Assembly: GCF_021390645.1 (NCBI RefSeq)
Contig: NZ_JAJEJT010000005.1
Coordinates: 372,001-436,000 of the forward strand
Source of the DNA: Paraburkholderia flagellata
GTDB taxonomy: Bacteria; Pseudomonadota; Gammaproteobacteria; Burkholderiales; Burkholderiaceae
Direction of reading: 5' to 3'
DNA: 64,000 bases
The notes under the pieces: generated by a model
What the model was told of the DNA's origin: nothing
The model's input: only the letters and a program-made list of their open reading frames with translations
Databases searched by the model: none
In this document: positions 16,532-25,937 of the stretch, piece after piece
How the letters are laid out: each line of letters opens with the position of its first letter
Position numbering within the stretch: the stretch's first letter is position 1
Made by a program: the position numbers and the translations under genes

Positions 16532-17602
16532 TCAGGCGAAAAGCTTTGCCAGCGTCCGCAGTTTGCTGAGCGTCAGGTCGGGACTGCGGCGCAGGTTTCT
16601 GAAAAGCGCCGCGATGCTCGCGGGGGTGAACCTGGGTTTCGTGAAGCTGCGCGGCATGGTTGGCCCCCACTGGGCCATCGCCTCACGGCTCACGGCGTGG
16701 ATCCCGGTGGGCTCGTCGGAGGTGAACAGGTCGCCGTCGCAGTAGTGTTCGTGCTTGTCGCCCCATGGATCCTGCCAGTAGTCGAAAATCTGGCTGCCGA
16801 GGATATGCCGGCCGATGCCCCACGCGTGGACCCATCCCTTGTCGCGCAGCACCCGCTGCCCCATGCCGACCGCGTCCGCGTCAATGAGCTCGCAGGCACT
16901 GTGACTGTACGTCGCGACAAAGCCCTGTGCGAGCGCAAGCGTGTGATGGTCGGCCGGCTTGTCGCCGAGATCCAGGCGCATGAACGCGACAGCCGGCGAG
17001 CCGTCTGGAAGCACCTGAACGTCGCTGGGGATAAAACCGAAATGGCGCGTATACCACGCACAGGTCTCCTGATAGTCGGCGAGTTCGAGTACGACATGCC
17101 CTAGCCGGATGACTTCCGGGGCGCTCTCCGGCGGTCGCTGTGTGCCGTTAACGCGAACGGTGGCGTCGACGGAATTGAATGGCAACGGCAGCCGATGCGG
17201 CAAGGCTGACGCTGGCGCCTGGCCCCATATCGCTTCGATATCAAATCCCGATGGGTCCGTGAGTCTCACCACGTATCCCCCGCCCACGAGTGCAGAGTGT
17301 TCGACCGGAGTAGCGCCTGGCAGCTTCGCGAGCGCATCGAGATCCGCCCTGCTGCCAACCTCCAGGCCGAACCCGACGAACCGCGCTTTGGATGCCCTTC
17401 GCACTACGTAACAAAAGTGTGATGCCCCGGTACCACGCAAAAGCAGGAGCGACTCGTCGCTCGATACGGTCTGTAGCCCAAAGTCATTGAGAAAACGTTC
17501 GGCTAGCCCGAGGTCTGGCCGATCGAATATCAGATAGGCCAACGCGGTCGCCTTCGCCGTCGGATGGAGGTGGCGAGCCGGCTGTGCAGTAGTCAGTTTC
17601 AT
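16532..17602 (-). CDS. Type I extradiol ring-cleavage dioxygenase (VOC superfamily)
   Basis: A 356-residue protein with two vicinal-oxygen-chelate domains. The N-terminal domain (residues 15-130) is structural. The C-terminal domain (about 170-300) carries the probable Fe(II) facial triad: His in IRLGHVVLELA, His in KPADHHTLALAQ, and Glu in KHEHYCDGDLF. The segment GQRVLRDKGWVHAWGIGRH is typical of catechol 2,3-dioxygenase relatives. The C-terminal 70 residues extend beyond the usual end. First enzyme of the operon controlled by the divergent TetR. It should open a catechol-like ring next to the hydroxyls; the exact catechol is unknown. Confidence 0.87.
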   Translation of the reverse strand: MKLTTAQPARHLHPTAKATALAYLIFDRPDLGLAERFLNDFGLQTVSSDESLLLLRGTGASHFCYVVRRASKARFVGFGLEVGSRADLDALAKLPGATPVEHSALVGGGYVVRLTDPSGFDIEAIWGQAPASALPHRLPLPFNSVDATVRVNGTQRPPESAPEVIRLGHVVLELADYQETCAWYTRHFGFIPSDVQVLPDGSPAVAFMRLDLGDKPADHHTLALAQGFVATYSHSACELIDADAVGMGQRVLRDKGWVHAWGIGRHILGSQIFDYWQDPWGDKHEHYCDGDLFTSDEPTGIHAVSREAMAQWGPTMPRSFTKPRFTPASIAALFRNLRRSPDLTLSKLRTLAKLFA

Positions 17603-17614
17603 GGCGGAACGTAA

Positions 17615-17917
17615 TCAGGCGGTTGCAATGGCTGATGCAGCTTCGAGAGATGCCGCGCCGGCGGTTTGATAGAGCAGCGGAAGATGCTGGCGCCTGATCG
17701 GGTTGCCGACAGCGCTATAAAAATCGTGGGCGATTGCGCAGACGCGCCGATACCCTGTCGCGCCGCTCCACGCATCGAAGGAGGCACGCGCCGCCTTCGG
17801 CGTGGGTCGATTCAGCGACCCGCTATGGATAGTGGGTACCACTGCCGGGATAGGCGCACGGATAAGGTGCTGCTGGGCGCCGCCGGGCGCGAAGCCATCT
17901 CTGATTGCTGTCTCCAC
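17615..17917 (-). CDS. Possible leader-region hypothetical protein
   Basis: A minus frame that ends 12 bases before the dioxygenase start and stays open upstream. A GTG at 17917 with GGAG five bases before is the best start downstream of the predicted promoter, giving about 100 residues (VETAIRDGFAPGGAQQ to AASLEAASAIATA). The second half has a high-GC third position like real genes. No family is recognised, and it may simply be a long untranslated leader. Confidence 0.3.
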   Translation of the reverse strand: METAIRDGFAPGGAQQHLIRAPIPAVVPTIHSGSLNRPTPKAARASFDAWSGATGYRRVCAIAHDFYSAVGNPIRRQHLPLLYQTAGAASLEAASAIATA

Positions 17918-17966
17918 AATCACTCCATGAGTTCTAGTTAGGTCAGCCCTCAGGGCCTTTGATGAC

Positions 17967-17995
17967 ATTAAACTCATATCTGATAGTTTTGTCAA
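17967..17995 (-). promoter_or_regulatory. Sigma-70-type promoter of the dioxygenase operon
   Basis: Read on the minus strand: TTGACA (17995-17990), a 17-base spacer, then TTTAAT (17972-17967). The -35 is consensus, the spacing optimal and the -10 one mismatch from TATAAT. The start of transcription would be near 17960, upstream of the dioxygenase gene. Confidence 0.65.
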
Positions 17996-18005
17996 TGTAG
18001 ACATT
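17994..18005. promoter_or_regulatory. Candidate TetR operator overlapping the -35 box
   Basis: AATGT-AG-ACATT is an inverted repeat that overlaps the -35 hexamer of the dioxygenase operon promoter and lies 20 bases before the TetR start codon. A repressor bound here would block both directions. Inferred from symmetry and position. Confidence 0.45.
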
Positions 18006-18024
18006 CGAATCTATACTGTGGAAT

Positions 18025-18810
18025 ATGACCAGCTCAGGATCCACCATGACGAACACGACAAATCGCCGGGCAGCCAAGCGTTCCACGGTTGCAGCGCCCG
18101 TCGCGCCGGCTCCCCTTGTCGAAGAACGGGAGCCGCGCGGTGCACGCCGCAAGCGCGAGACGCGTGCCCGTCTGCTCGACGCTGCCCTGAGGCTGATGGC
18201 CGAAAAGGGCATGGAGGGCGTGGCGGTCAACGAGATCACGGAGGCCGCCGACGTGGGTTTCGGCTCGTTCTACAACCACTTCGAATCGAAGGAAGCGATC
18301 TATGCGACGCTCGTCGACAACGTGTTCGATGAGTTTGCGAACATGCTGGACCGTCTTTCAGGCGGCATTTCGGACCCCGCAGAAGTGGTCGCCGTCTCCG
18401 TGCGTCATACGGTTTTGCGGGCGCGCAATGATCCCGTTTGGGGGCGTTTTCTGATACGTGAGGGCTTTTCTGCCCGCGCGATGAGCCGGGGCCTGGGCCA
18501 GCGGCTACTACGCGACATCGGCAGCGGCATTGCGGCGAAGCGATTCGTCGTTGCTGATCCATTTATCGGATTTCTTGCCGTGGGCGGCACCGTTCTCTCT
18601 GCCATCGCCGCCGAGCTGAATTTTGTTGTTCCGGGCGCCAGCGCCGCGGGCGTGCTGAAGGAACTCGGGTTCAGCGGTGAGCACTTTCCGGAGCGTACGG
18701 CCGCGATGTTGCTGCAAACGCTCGGGCTAAAACGCGCGGAGGCGGAAAAGATTGCCGCGCGCCCACTGCCCATCGTGGATGAAGCTGTCGACCAAAGCCC
18801 AGATCGCTAA
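18025..18810 (+). CDS. TetR/AcrR family regulator, probable repressor of the dioxygenase operon
   Basis: A 261-residue protein with a long basic/Ala-Pro-rich N-terminal arm (residues 1-40), then the TetR helix-turn-helix: RRKRETRARLLDAALRLMAE, VNEITEAADVGFGSFYNHFE, SKEAIYATLVDNVFDE. The rest is a helical ligand-binding domain. ATG 18025 is used; a second Met (MTNTTNRR) lies seven codons on. It is divergent from the extradiol dioxygenase operon, with a strong promoter and palindrome between them, so autoregulated repression of that operon is likely. Confidence 0.88.
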   Translation: MTSSGSTMTNTTNRRAAKRSTVAAPVAPAPLVEEREPRGARRKRETRARLLDAALRLMAEKGMEGVAVNEITEAADVGFGSFYNHFESKEAIYATLVDNVFDEFANMLDRLSGGISDPAEVVAVSVRHTVLRARNDPVWGRFLIREGFSARAMSRGLGQRLLRDIGSGIAAKRFVVADPFIGFLAVGGTVLSAIAAELNFVVPGASAAGVLKELGFSGEHFPERTAAMLLQTLGLKRAEAEKIAARPLPIVDEAVDQSPDR

Positions 18811-19381
18811 GCGCAACGACCGGTGCAACCGTATCGTCAGCGAACCCTCGAACCGCTTCCCCGCTCTCTTTCTTGCGGCGGCGCTGCCGGCGGCCTACCC
18901 ATCTGGCAGTCGGACGTCCGGATTCCCTCATTCGCCCGCCAGAGCGGGAATGATGGTCATCTGCGTCGGGTCGTGGTGGGGCCGCACCGGGGCCAGGTAT
19001 TTTTGTGAACGGTGAACGCCCGCCTCGCCAGACGACGGGCTGCCGGGGCTCATTCCTCGAGCCGCGCAACTGACCGGTTGACCGCCGTTTGCGGGCCGAC
19101 CCCGAATTGCAGGCAGGCGAGTGTCGTCTTTTCCGCTGCCCGCGACGCCCCCGCAGCACCCAATGGACTGTCCGTCGGCCTTGTGGCGAGGCCGCGGACG
19201 ACCCTGGCTATTTGGCCGCCGACGGCGCTTGTCGCATGGCGATAGCCGACCACAATCGCCTGGTCCGTCAGGGACGAGTTCGCTCACGACGCTGTGACAG
19301 GTCAATGTTTCGGCACTGAGCGATGAAAATGGTAAACAACCGACGCCAAATTCGCGCAAATCAGTAATCTACGAGGTTCTA
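18811..19381. other. Gene-free stretch, no recognised function
   Basis: About 570 bases. Several frames are open on both strands, but all translate to Arg/Gly/Pro-rich sequence without family features. I see no hairpin with a T-run, no tRNA and no repeat. Confidence 0.35.
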
Positions 19382-19999
19382 GTGAACGACAAAGCCTCGC
19401 TGCCTGAATGCAACCGTTCGAATCGCTCCATGACTGAGCTTCGTCTGACATTCCTTGACCAGAATGAATGGGAAGGCTGGTTGACGCAAAATGGCGGTAC
19501 CTCGGCCGGGATATGGTTGCGCCTTGCCAAAAGGGGCGCCAGGCAGTCAACCTTGACTTACGAGCAGGCGCTGGAAAGTGCCCTTTGTCATGGCTGGATC
19601 GACGGTCAAAAACGGACTGAAAGTGAAGAATACTGGTTGCAACGCTTCACTCGACGCTCCGCAAAAAGCATCTGGTCCAAGCTCAACAAAGACCGGGCCG
19701 AAGCGTTGATCGCCGCAGGCAGAATGCTTCCATCGGGCATGCGAGAAATCGAGAAAGCCAAAGAGGATGGCCGCTGGGAGGCTGCCTATACGTCCGCCAG
19801 CAACTCGGCCGTGCCGGACGACCTGCAGGCCGCACTGGATGCCAATCCCAAGGCCAGCGCTTTCTTTGCGACACTGAACGGCCGAAACCGCTACGCCATT
19901 CTGTTTCGGATACAGAATGCTAAAAAGCCCGCAACACGAGCGCGCAAGATCGAGCAATTCATCTGCATGCTGAATCGCGGCGAGACCATTCATTCCTAG
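19382..19999 (+). CDS. YdeI/OmpD-associated family protein
   Basis: A 205-residue protein. The segment GWLTQNGGTSAGIWLRLAKR, LTYEQALESALCHGWIDGQK and QRFTRRSAKSIWSKLNKDRA match the YdeI-type family (a DUF1801-related fold). The C-terminal helical part has the typical FFATLNGRNRYAILFRI pattern followed by a KIEQFICML helix. A GTG at 19382 and an ATG at 19430 (MTELRL) are both possible starts; the second begins nearer to the conserved domain. Members are cytoplasmic and loosely linked to stress or peptide protection. Isolated gene. Confidence 0.8.
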   Translation: MNDKASLPECNRSNRSMTELRLTFLDQNEWEGWLTQNGGTSAGIWLRLAKRGARQSTLTYEQALESALCHGWIDGQKRTESEEYWLQRFTRRSAKSIWSKLNKDRAEALIAAGRMLPSGMREIEKAKEDGRWEAAYTSASNSAVPDDLQAALDANPKASAFFATLNGRNRYAILFRIQNAKKPATRARKIEQFICMLNRGETIHS

Positions 20000-20499
20000 A
20001 CCAGGAAGTTCGACAGGCGACGAAAGTCACCGGACGATGCGGCGTTCAAGGCTGGCAACCGGCACGCTCTCCACGCCTTCGCGCTGGCGACCGTCGATCA
20101 GTGCTGGCTTACAGTTTAATTATCTCTTTGGCCGCTATTCGCACGGGACCGACGTTACGAAACTCCGGGTGAGCGTCGTATGCTGGGCGACCGTACTCAT
20201 TCACCGATTGCGCTTGAGAGCCGCCACCTTCGACGATTTCAAGGCCAGGTCCGTGGAGACTCATCGAATTGGCGCGATCGGCCAGGAACGGCCAGTTGTG
20301 CGAAAAGCTCAAATGGCTGAAGACGAGCTGGAATCGGACAACCCGCCCGGCGTGGCGTTCGTTCCGCAGAAGATATGTTCTGCATATCGAAAGAGGCGTT
20401 CACGGCAGGATGCTGGCCCTAAAGCAGCCGTTAGTCTCTTGACCTTGCACACATCGTTGATGGGCGCAGGCTTGTGAATACGCCCTAAAGGAGTAACTC
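20000..20499. other. Gene-free stretch before the AraC gene
   Basis: About 500 bases with only low-complexity, Arg-rich open frames. A minus frame at 20109-20312 (67 codons) is weakly protein-like but unrecognised. The last 30 bases hold the AAAGGAG site of the AraC-family gene. Confidence 0.35.
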
Positions 20500-21471
20500 A
20501 TGCCGTCCGAGCACGCCGATGTCCTGTCCCAGGTACTCAAGCTGATTCGCCTTCGCGGGGATCACGTTTTCCACGGCGAGCTGGGCAGTTCCACCGAGGT
20601 GATTTTTCCACCAGGACCGGCGACGTTTTTGCATTTGCGCACCGGCGAACTGTCAGTATCTCAACGCAATGGCCCCTCCGTGATGCTGCGGTCAGGCGAC
20701 TTCGTTCTTTTGCCACATGCGGATGGACATACGATTCGAAGCGAGCCGAGCAGGAAAGCATATCAACGCTTTGAGGCGGCGGTGGACTTTACCCCCAGCA
20801 GAGATGCGCAGACGTTCAAATGGGCGGCTGACGACGGCATGGCAGGATCCTTTCTCGCGGGATCGTTCTATTTTGATGGGGCGCCGTTACGCTCTTTGCT
20901 CACCGGCCTTCCCGGGCTGATTCATCTGACATGCGACAAAGTCAGCGAACCCGCCTGGCTGGCCTCCATCTCGCATTTCCTTGACGTGGAATCGCGTAGC
21001 GCCGGTCCAGGGTCATCGCTGATGATCTCGCGGCTTATCGATTTGCTCGTTATTCGCACCTTGCGGATGTGGGTCAGCCGGCAAGGCGATCGGGTCGGCT
21101 TGTTGTCCGGACTGAGTGATGAGCGCGTCGGCCGTGCGTTGAATGCAATGCATCTGGAGCCTAACCGTGCATGGACAGTTTCGTCGCTCGCCGAGACAGC
21201 GATGATGTCGCGATCGATGTTTTCGGATCGCTTCGCGGCGGTGGTGGGGCTTCCACCGTTGCGTTATCTGACACGGTGGAGATTGACCCTCGCAGCAGAC
21301 TTGCTACGCGGAGGAACCTTGAAGGTGACCGAAGTGGCCCACAGTGCCGGCTATGGTTCGGAGGCTGCCTTCAGTCGCGCTTTCAAGGAGGAGTTCGGCT
21401 ATCCACCGCGTGACGCGCATCGAATCGCACAGACAAGGGCCTTTGTCGCGCGAAGTTCGGAACTCCCTTAA
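20500..21471 (+). CDS. AraC family regulator with N-terminal cupin domain
   Basis: A 323-residue protein with a CTAAAGGAGTAACTC leader. Residues 1-190 form a cupin-type effector domain (FLHLRTGELSV, LRSGDFVLLPHADGHTI). Residues about 215-315 carry the double helix-turn-helix: WTVSSLAETAMMSRSMFSDR, then LKVTEVAHSAGYGSEAAFSR and AFKEEFGYPPRDAHR. This subgroup (Cupin_6/AraC_N) often sits beside small oxidoreductases or hydrolases and activates them. The nearest same-strand gene downstream is the secreted hydrolase 580 bases away, a plausible but unproven target. Confidence 0.88.
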   Translation: MPSEHADVLSQVLKLIRLRGDHVFHGELGSSTEVIFPPGPATFLHLRTGELSVSQRNGPSVMLRSGDFVLLPHADGHTIRSEPSRKAYQRFEAAVDFTPSRDAQTFKWAADDGMAGSFLAGSFYFDGAPLRSLLTGLPGLIHLTCDKVSEPAWLASISHFLDVESRSAGPGSSLMISRLIDLLVIRTLRMWVSRQGDRVGLLSGLSDERVGRALNAMHLEPNRAWTVSSLAETAMMSRSMFSDRFAAVVGLPPLRYLTRWRLTLAADLLRGGTLKVTEVAHSAGYGSEAAFSRAFKEEFGYPPRDAHRIAQTRAFVARSSELP

Positions 21472-22053
21472 CAATCCTTTTCGCACCGTTGGCTCGATCC
21501 GTCGGTAGTAGCTGTCATTGCGGCGGTTTCGTTTCAATGGCATCGCGTCAGTCCCCCAAGCGGGTCGATCTCCTCCGCTTGTCCGAGTGCGTCGATCGTA
21601 CGATAGGTCATGAAAATCAGACGCCGAGATATGGTCAGTCTCGGATACGTTCTTTAGAGTGGATAGCCAAGGTCCTCCCGTATCTGAAGAGGAGGAAGAC
21701 TCTCACGGACTATGGTTCAGATCTCTCAGGCCCAATTAGCGCAGACAGCTTTCAATCACACCTCTCGTTGCAGCGCACGCGCTTAAATCATGTGTCTTGA
21801 TCGGAAGCGCGTGTGTGGGCGCCAGCGTCACCGTCGCTTGGTGGCATGAAGGCCGTGCATGCATCGATGCATTAGCAGTGTCAGATGATCGCGGACAATT
21901 CGTCGGTCCGGTGCCCATCAGTTCCACTCTAACGCAACGGTGTTCTGGATTCCTACGCGAAATCGATAGGTCGAGGCGTATCCACGGACCTTTTCAAAAC
22001 CAAGCTCCAATTCACGATATCGCCACCGATGTCTCTTCAAGGAAGCAATGTAG
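21472..22053. other. Gene-free stretch between AraC gene and hydrolase
   Basis: About 580 bases without a supported gene. It is more AT-rich than the flanks and could hold the hydrolase promoter. No clear hairpin, tRNA or repeat was seen. Confidence 0.35.
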
Positions 22054-22842
22054 ATGAAACTCCTCCTCGCTGCTCTTGCCATTTCATCATTCGCGTTCGG
22101 TACCAGTGCGATGGCTGCGCAAAAGCCTCCGATCGTTCTGGTCCACGGCGCTTTTGAAGACGCCCAGGTCTGGGGACATGTCACATCCAAGCTTCAGACC
22201 GATGGCTATAAGGTTGTGACGGTTGAACTGCCAGGCCGTCCGGGCGCGCCCGCCGCACCGGGCAAAGTCAGCCTTGACCTCTATCGCGACACTGTGGCCG
22301 CAGCGCTGGACGAATCCCATCGCCCGGCCGTCGTGGTCGGTCACAGCTTCGGCGGCATCGTCATCGCCGACGCCGCGGAAACGGCACCAAAGAAGATCAA
22401 GACTTTGGTCTTCGTTGCTGCCTACCTGCCGCAAGACGGTGACTCGCTAGTGTCGATGGCCAACAAGGATGCAGACGCCAAGATCGGACCGCACCTGCAG
22501 ATCGATAAGGAAAAGGGCATTGCCTCCATCGAATATTCGGCACGCGCGGATCTCTTTGCCAATGGAGGTCCTGACGAATTGCGCAAGGCAATCCCGAATC
22601 TGATTCTAGATGAACCCGTGGGTCCGCTAGCAACGCCCGTGCACGTGACATCCACCAACTTTGGCCAGGTCGACAAGGTCTATATCCACACGGCCATGGA
22701 CCAAGTCATCAGCCCCTCGTTCCAGGCGAAGATGGTTGCCGCAACCCCCGTGAGAGCAGAGTACACCCTGCAGACCGGCCATACGCCTTTCCTTACCGAT
22801 CCCGACGGCCTGGCAAATGCGATCGAGGCCGCTGCGAAATAG
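22054..22842 (+). CDS. Secreted alpha/beta hydrolase
   Basis: A 262-residue protein with a Sec signal peptide (residues 1-22, cleavage after SAMA). The fold shows an oxyanion motif VLVHGAFED near residue 30, nucleophile elbow VGHSFGG (Ser about 98), and catalytic His in TGHTPFLTD. The acid is probably Asp in AMDQVIS. This is the AB_hydrolase_1 / salicylate-esterase-like group acting on small esters; the substrate is unknown. The leader AAGGAAGCAATGTAG supports ATG 22054. An AhpD-like gene follows about 220 bases downstream on the same strand. Confidence 0.88.
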   Translation: MKLLLAALAISSFAFGTSAMAAQKPPIVLVHGAFEDAQVWGHVTSKLQTDGYKVVTVELPGRPGAPAAPGKVSLDLYRDTVAAALDESHRPAVVVGHSFGGIVIADAAETAPKKIKTLVFVAAYLPQDGDSLVSMANKDADAKIGPHLQIDKEKGIASIEYSARADLFANGGPDELRKAIPNLILDEPVGPLATPVHVTSTNFGQVDKVYIHTAMDQVISPSFQAKMVAATPVRAEYTLQTGHTPFLTDPDGLANAIEAAAK

Positions 22843-23061
22843 GCGGTTCGCGGTCGGTACAGGAAACGAGGTGCGGCGGCTTCGACATCCCGCGTTTCGC
22901 TTTCTAGTGTGTTGCTCCGGCGGGGTCTCGCTATATCCGGGCTTCCGCGCACCGTCCCGCGGGCCGCTCTTCGATGGTCTGTACCGGGATGCTCCTTCAG
23001 ATAGGAGCATGCGCATCCGTTGTTTTCGACAATTTCTCTTGTTTCCAGAGGCAGAAGCAAT

Positions 23062-23643
23062 ATGTCCCGTCTTCAGATACCCACCACGATCGCAGATGCA
23101 CCCGCTGCTTCCCAGGCCTTCCTGGAAGCCATCAACAAGAAACTGAGTGTTACGCCGAATCTGTTTCGTCTGATGGCCAACAGCCCTGAGGCGCTCGAGG
23201 GCTACCTCGGTCTGGCCGGAGCCTTGGCAAAAGGCGCGCTTCCAGCACAAATCGGCGAGCGTATTGCTCTCGCCGTCGCCGAAATCAACGGCTGTGACTA
23301 TTGCATGTCGGCGCACAGCTATTTGGGAAAGAACGTGGCGAAGCTCGACGAAGCTGAAATGTCCGCCAATCGAAATGGTGGCTCGAATGATCCACAGGCC
23401 GCGCCTGCCGTGCAGTTCGCCGCGAAGGTCGCGCACAAGCGTGGCCACGTATCCGACGAAGATCTGCGCGTCATCAAGGCGGCTGGTTACACCGATGCGC
23501 AGATCGTCGAGATCGTCGCGCACATCGCACTTAGCGTCTTGACGAACTACGCCAACGTCGTTGCAAACACGGCGATTGACTTTCCCGTGGTGCGTACACA
23601 TCAGTACCTGAAGAACGGGACTCGCACACTTCTCGATACGTGA
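23062..23643 (+). CDS. AhpD-like carboxymuconolactone decarboxylase family protein
   Basis: A 193-residue helical protein from ATG 23062 (MSRLQIPTTIADAPA); a longer frame from 23020 is less likely. The redox CxxC motif with downstream His is NGCDYCMSAHSYLG, the AhpD signature. The segment IGERIALAVAEINGCDYC identifies the peroxidase-related / alkylhydroperoxidase D-like core. Such proteins reduce hydroperoxides using a thiol partner, or act as decarboxylases when the CxxC is absent; here it is present. It may be cotranscribed with the secreted hydrolase. Confidence 0.85.
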   Translation: MSRLQIPTTIADAPAASQAFLEAINKKLSVTPNLFRLMANSPEALEGYLGLAGALAKGALPAQIGERIALAVAEINGCDYCMSAHSYLGKNVAKLDEAEMSANRNGGSNDPQAAPAVQFAAKVAHKRGHVSDEDLRVIKAAGYTDAQIVEIVAHIALSVLTNYANVVANTAIDFPVVRTHQYLKNGTRTLLDT

Positions 23644-23857
23644 TGCGTTGACCGAACTGATCGATTACTTCAACGCGTTGGAAGCGCGGCGACCATCCGC
23701 AAGAGCAGCGCCAATGCGCGAGTCAGTCATTCATTTTGATACGCGGAATCAAGCCACAACCGACGACCGCCGTCCGCTGTAGGGGATGCTTGAGTTCACT
23801 GCGTCGCGATAAGTCCAGGCCAAATCTATTTCTATTCACCTAACGTTAAGCCCGAAC

Positions 23858-24313
23858 ATGAACGTATTTGACCGGCTCGCGCAAGCGAGCCTAATTTTGC
23901 CGGCGCCCATCAACCCGCTTGGCTCCTATCGAACGGTTTCCGTTTCGGGGAGTCAACTGTATGTATCCGGGCTGGGCCCTTTCGAAGATGGCAAGCCAAT
24001 CGTCGGAATGGTGGGCCGCGATATTTCACTGGAAAAAGCTCAAGACGCGGCGCGCCTAACGATGCTCATGATCTTGGCCTGTGTCGATGAGGCATGCGGA
24101 CTCGACAACGTCAAGCGATGCAGCCGGCTAACAGTCTACGTGCGTGCCGAACAGTCGTTCGCCCAGCATCCGCAAGTGGCCAATGGCGCCAGTGACCTCT
24201 TGCTGACGCTGTTTGGGCAAGACAATCTGCCGGCTCGAAGCGCACTGGGTGTGCATTCGTTGCCGATGGGCATCCCGGTTGAGATTGACAGCATTTTTGA
24301 GTTGAAGGGGTGA
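23858..24313 (+). CDS. RidA/YjgF/Rid family protein
   Basis: A 151-residue Rid-fold protein. The trimer-forming beta sheet segment is VSVSGSQLYVSGLGPFEDG, then DISLEKAQDAARLTMLMIL and the ligand-binding loop NLPARSALGVHSLPMGIPVE. The arginine that binds the substrate carboxylate in RidA is present (LPARSALG), as is the terminal Glu (VEIDSIFEL). This is the longer YjgH/Rid2-like type of enamine/imine deaminase or related binding protein. The ribosome-binding site is weak. Confidence 0.85.
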   Translation: MNVFDRLAQASLILPAPINPLGSYRTVSVSGSQLYVSGLGPFEDGKPIVGMVGRDISLEKAQDAARLTMLMILACVDEACGLDNVKRCSRLTVYVRAEQSFAQHPQVANGASDLLLTLFGQDNLPARSALGVHSLPMGIPVEIDSIFELKG

Positions 24314-24553
24314 CGGACATGGCTCGACCGCGCGACGATGCGTAGTTGATGCGAGCCAATCAGCCGGCCAAACCTGATTCTGAACCCGCCGCACAACGGG
24401 CGCATATCGCGCTGTCTGGAGGGCAATACTGCCGTCTTGTTTTCGAGAACAATCAATCCGTGCTCGTTCCGACGCCGCAAGCATTGCGATGGGGCCGCCA
24501 CACGATTGCCCAAAACCGAAACGACCCATCTATTTTCCCACCGGAATCTGATC

Positions 24554-25081
24554 ATGCGTCAAATGATATTGACCGTTGTCGTCGCACTGACTGTCTCTAC
24601 GGGATGTCTCGCGAGCACTTCTACCATCTACAAGGAACCCCTGGACGCGAGGACTCTGAACACACTTCGATCGGATTTTAGCCATCTCATGCAATTAGCC
24701 AACCGCCACGACTTCAAAGCGCTCCATGAGATGTTCTGGCAATCTCCTTCGGCCCTTCTCGTCGCCAAAAGTGCGATCCCTACGGAAGGGAACTGGGCTG
24801 GCTTCTGGGGCAACGAGGCAATCGATCAGAAGTTGCGCGATATCGGCACCTCTGGCCCTGTCGTGCTGCGGCCGGATTATTCGAAATTCAAGGTGGTCGG
24901 CCTGACGAAGGACATAGCGCAATCTTATGCGCCGGTGGATATCACGGTCTCCTATGCGGGTCAGGACGGAACCCCCAAGCCGTTTCTATTGTTAATCAAC
25001 TGGATAAAAATCGGCAAGGACTGGAAGGTGGCTTCGGAGATCATTCTGCCCGTACCGCCGGCGCCTGAAGCAAAAAGCTAA
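24554..25081 (+). CDS. Exported SnoaL/NTF2-like hypothetical protein
   Basis: A 175-residue protein from ATG 24554 (MRQMILTVVVALTVSTGC). An N-terminal signal segment with a near-lipobox (VSTGCLAS) suggests export, possibly as a lipoprotein. The rest resembles the cone-shaped NTF2/SnoaL fold with DFSHLMQLANRHDFKALHEM and LLINWIKIGKDWKVASEIIL. A longer frame upstream exists but lacks coding character. Its last 41 bases overlap the convergent truncated transporter gene, showing that a junction lies here. Confidence 0.65.
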   Translation: MRQMILTVVVALTVSTGCLASTSTIYKEPLDARTLNTLRSDFSHLMQLANRHDFKALHEMFWQSPSALLVAKSAIPTEGNWAGFWGNEAIDQKLRDIGTSGPVVLRPDYSKFKVVGLTKDIAQSYAPVDITVSYAGQDGTPKPFLLLINWIKIGKDWKVASEIILPVPPAPEAKS

Positions 25082-25937
25082 GTAACTGGATGGTCGTGAA
25101 TTCCCACCAGCGCTGCGCAAGCACACCGATCAGATAGAACAGCATCATGGTGGTAACCGCGGCAGCCATCCCTGCCGGGTCGATACGGACGGGGCTGCGC
25201 GACGACCGCATGGCGCCCGACTGATCGCCCGACTGCAAGGCGCCCTGCCCTGTAAGCGCAGGATAGCGTTTGCCCAGCAGATTTAACAGACCGCACAGGA
25301 GAATCGCAGTGAAACCAGAGAGCATGACGACCGGAATAACCTGCCCAAATAGCTGCGCCTCGGGCGCTTTCGTGATCAAGGCATAACCGATGGACAAAGG
25401 TATCGCGCCTTCTCCCAAGCCGCCGGACATGATGGGAACGACGACCATGAAAAAGGTGTGCGTTGCACTCATGCCTACTGCACAGCCCACCAGCGTTCCC
25501 ACGATCGCGGCACAGATCGACCCCACCGCCAGCGGAATGAAAATCTTGAGGAAGCCGGCGATCAACACCTGTCGATCCATGCTGAGGATGCTACCGGCAA
25601 TCACCGCAGCAATGTAGAGATAGAGAAAATTGGAGGTTTTAACGAAACCGTTTATGGCCCCGGCGACAGACGTGGGAATCCATCCAAAGTGAACCATCGC
25701 CGAAGGTACGACGAATGCCATGATCGCGGCTATGTCCATGGACCCGATCAACGGCACCCGGCGACCCAGTTCCATGAAGGAAAAGCCACCTACGCTCAGC
25801 ACGGCAATGATGATCGTCAGATCGGAGGGAAACTTGCCGGAGGCGACGAACAATGCAATGACGCCGATGAGCAGCAGATAGACCGGCAACGGTGCGGAAG
25901 CCCGTGATCTTTGCATCGAATTGGCGTTCTGCGACAT
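25041..25937 (-). pseudogene. Truncated 2-hydroxycarboxylate transporter (2HCT/CitS family)
   Basis: The minus frame from ATG 25937 (MSQNANSMQRSRAS) encodes about 298 residues with eight or so membrane helices. The first reentrant loop motif is present (PIMSGGLGEGAIPLSIGYAL). CitS-type transporters are about 440 residues with two inverted halves, each holding a GGxG loop. Here sequence stops after YLIGVLAQRWWEFTTIQLL, so most of the second half and the second loop are missing. The end overlaps the convergent SnoaL-like gene. It was probably broken by a deletion at about 25085. Confidence 0.7.

Noticed and set aside
20037..20477. A 146-codon plus-strand ORF before the AraC gene
   Set aside because: Arg/Ser-rich translation, no ribosome-binding site and no recognisable motif.
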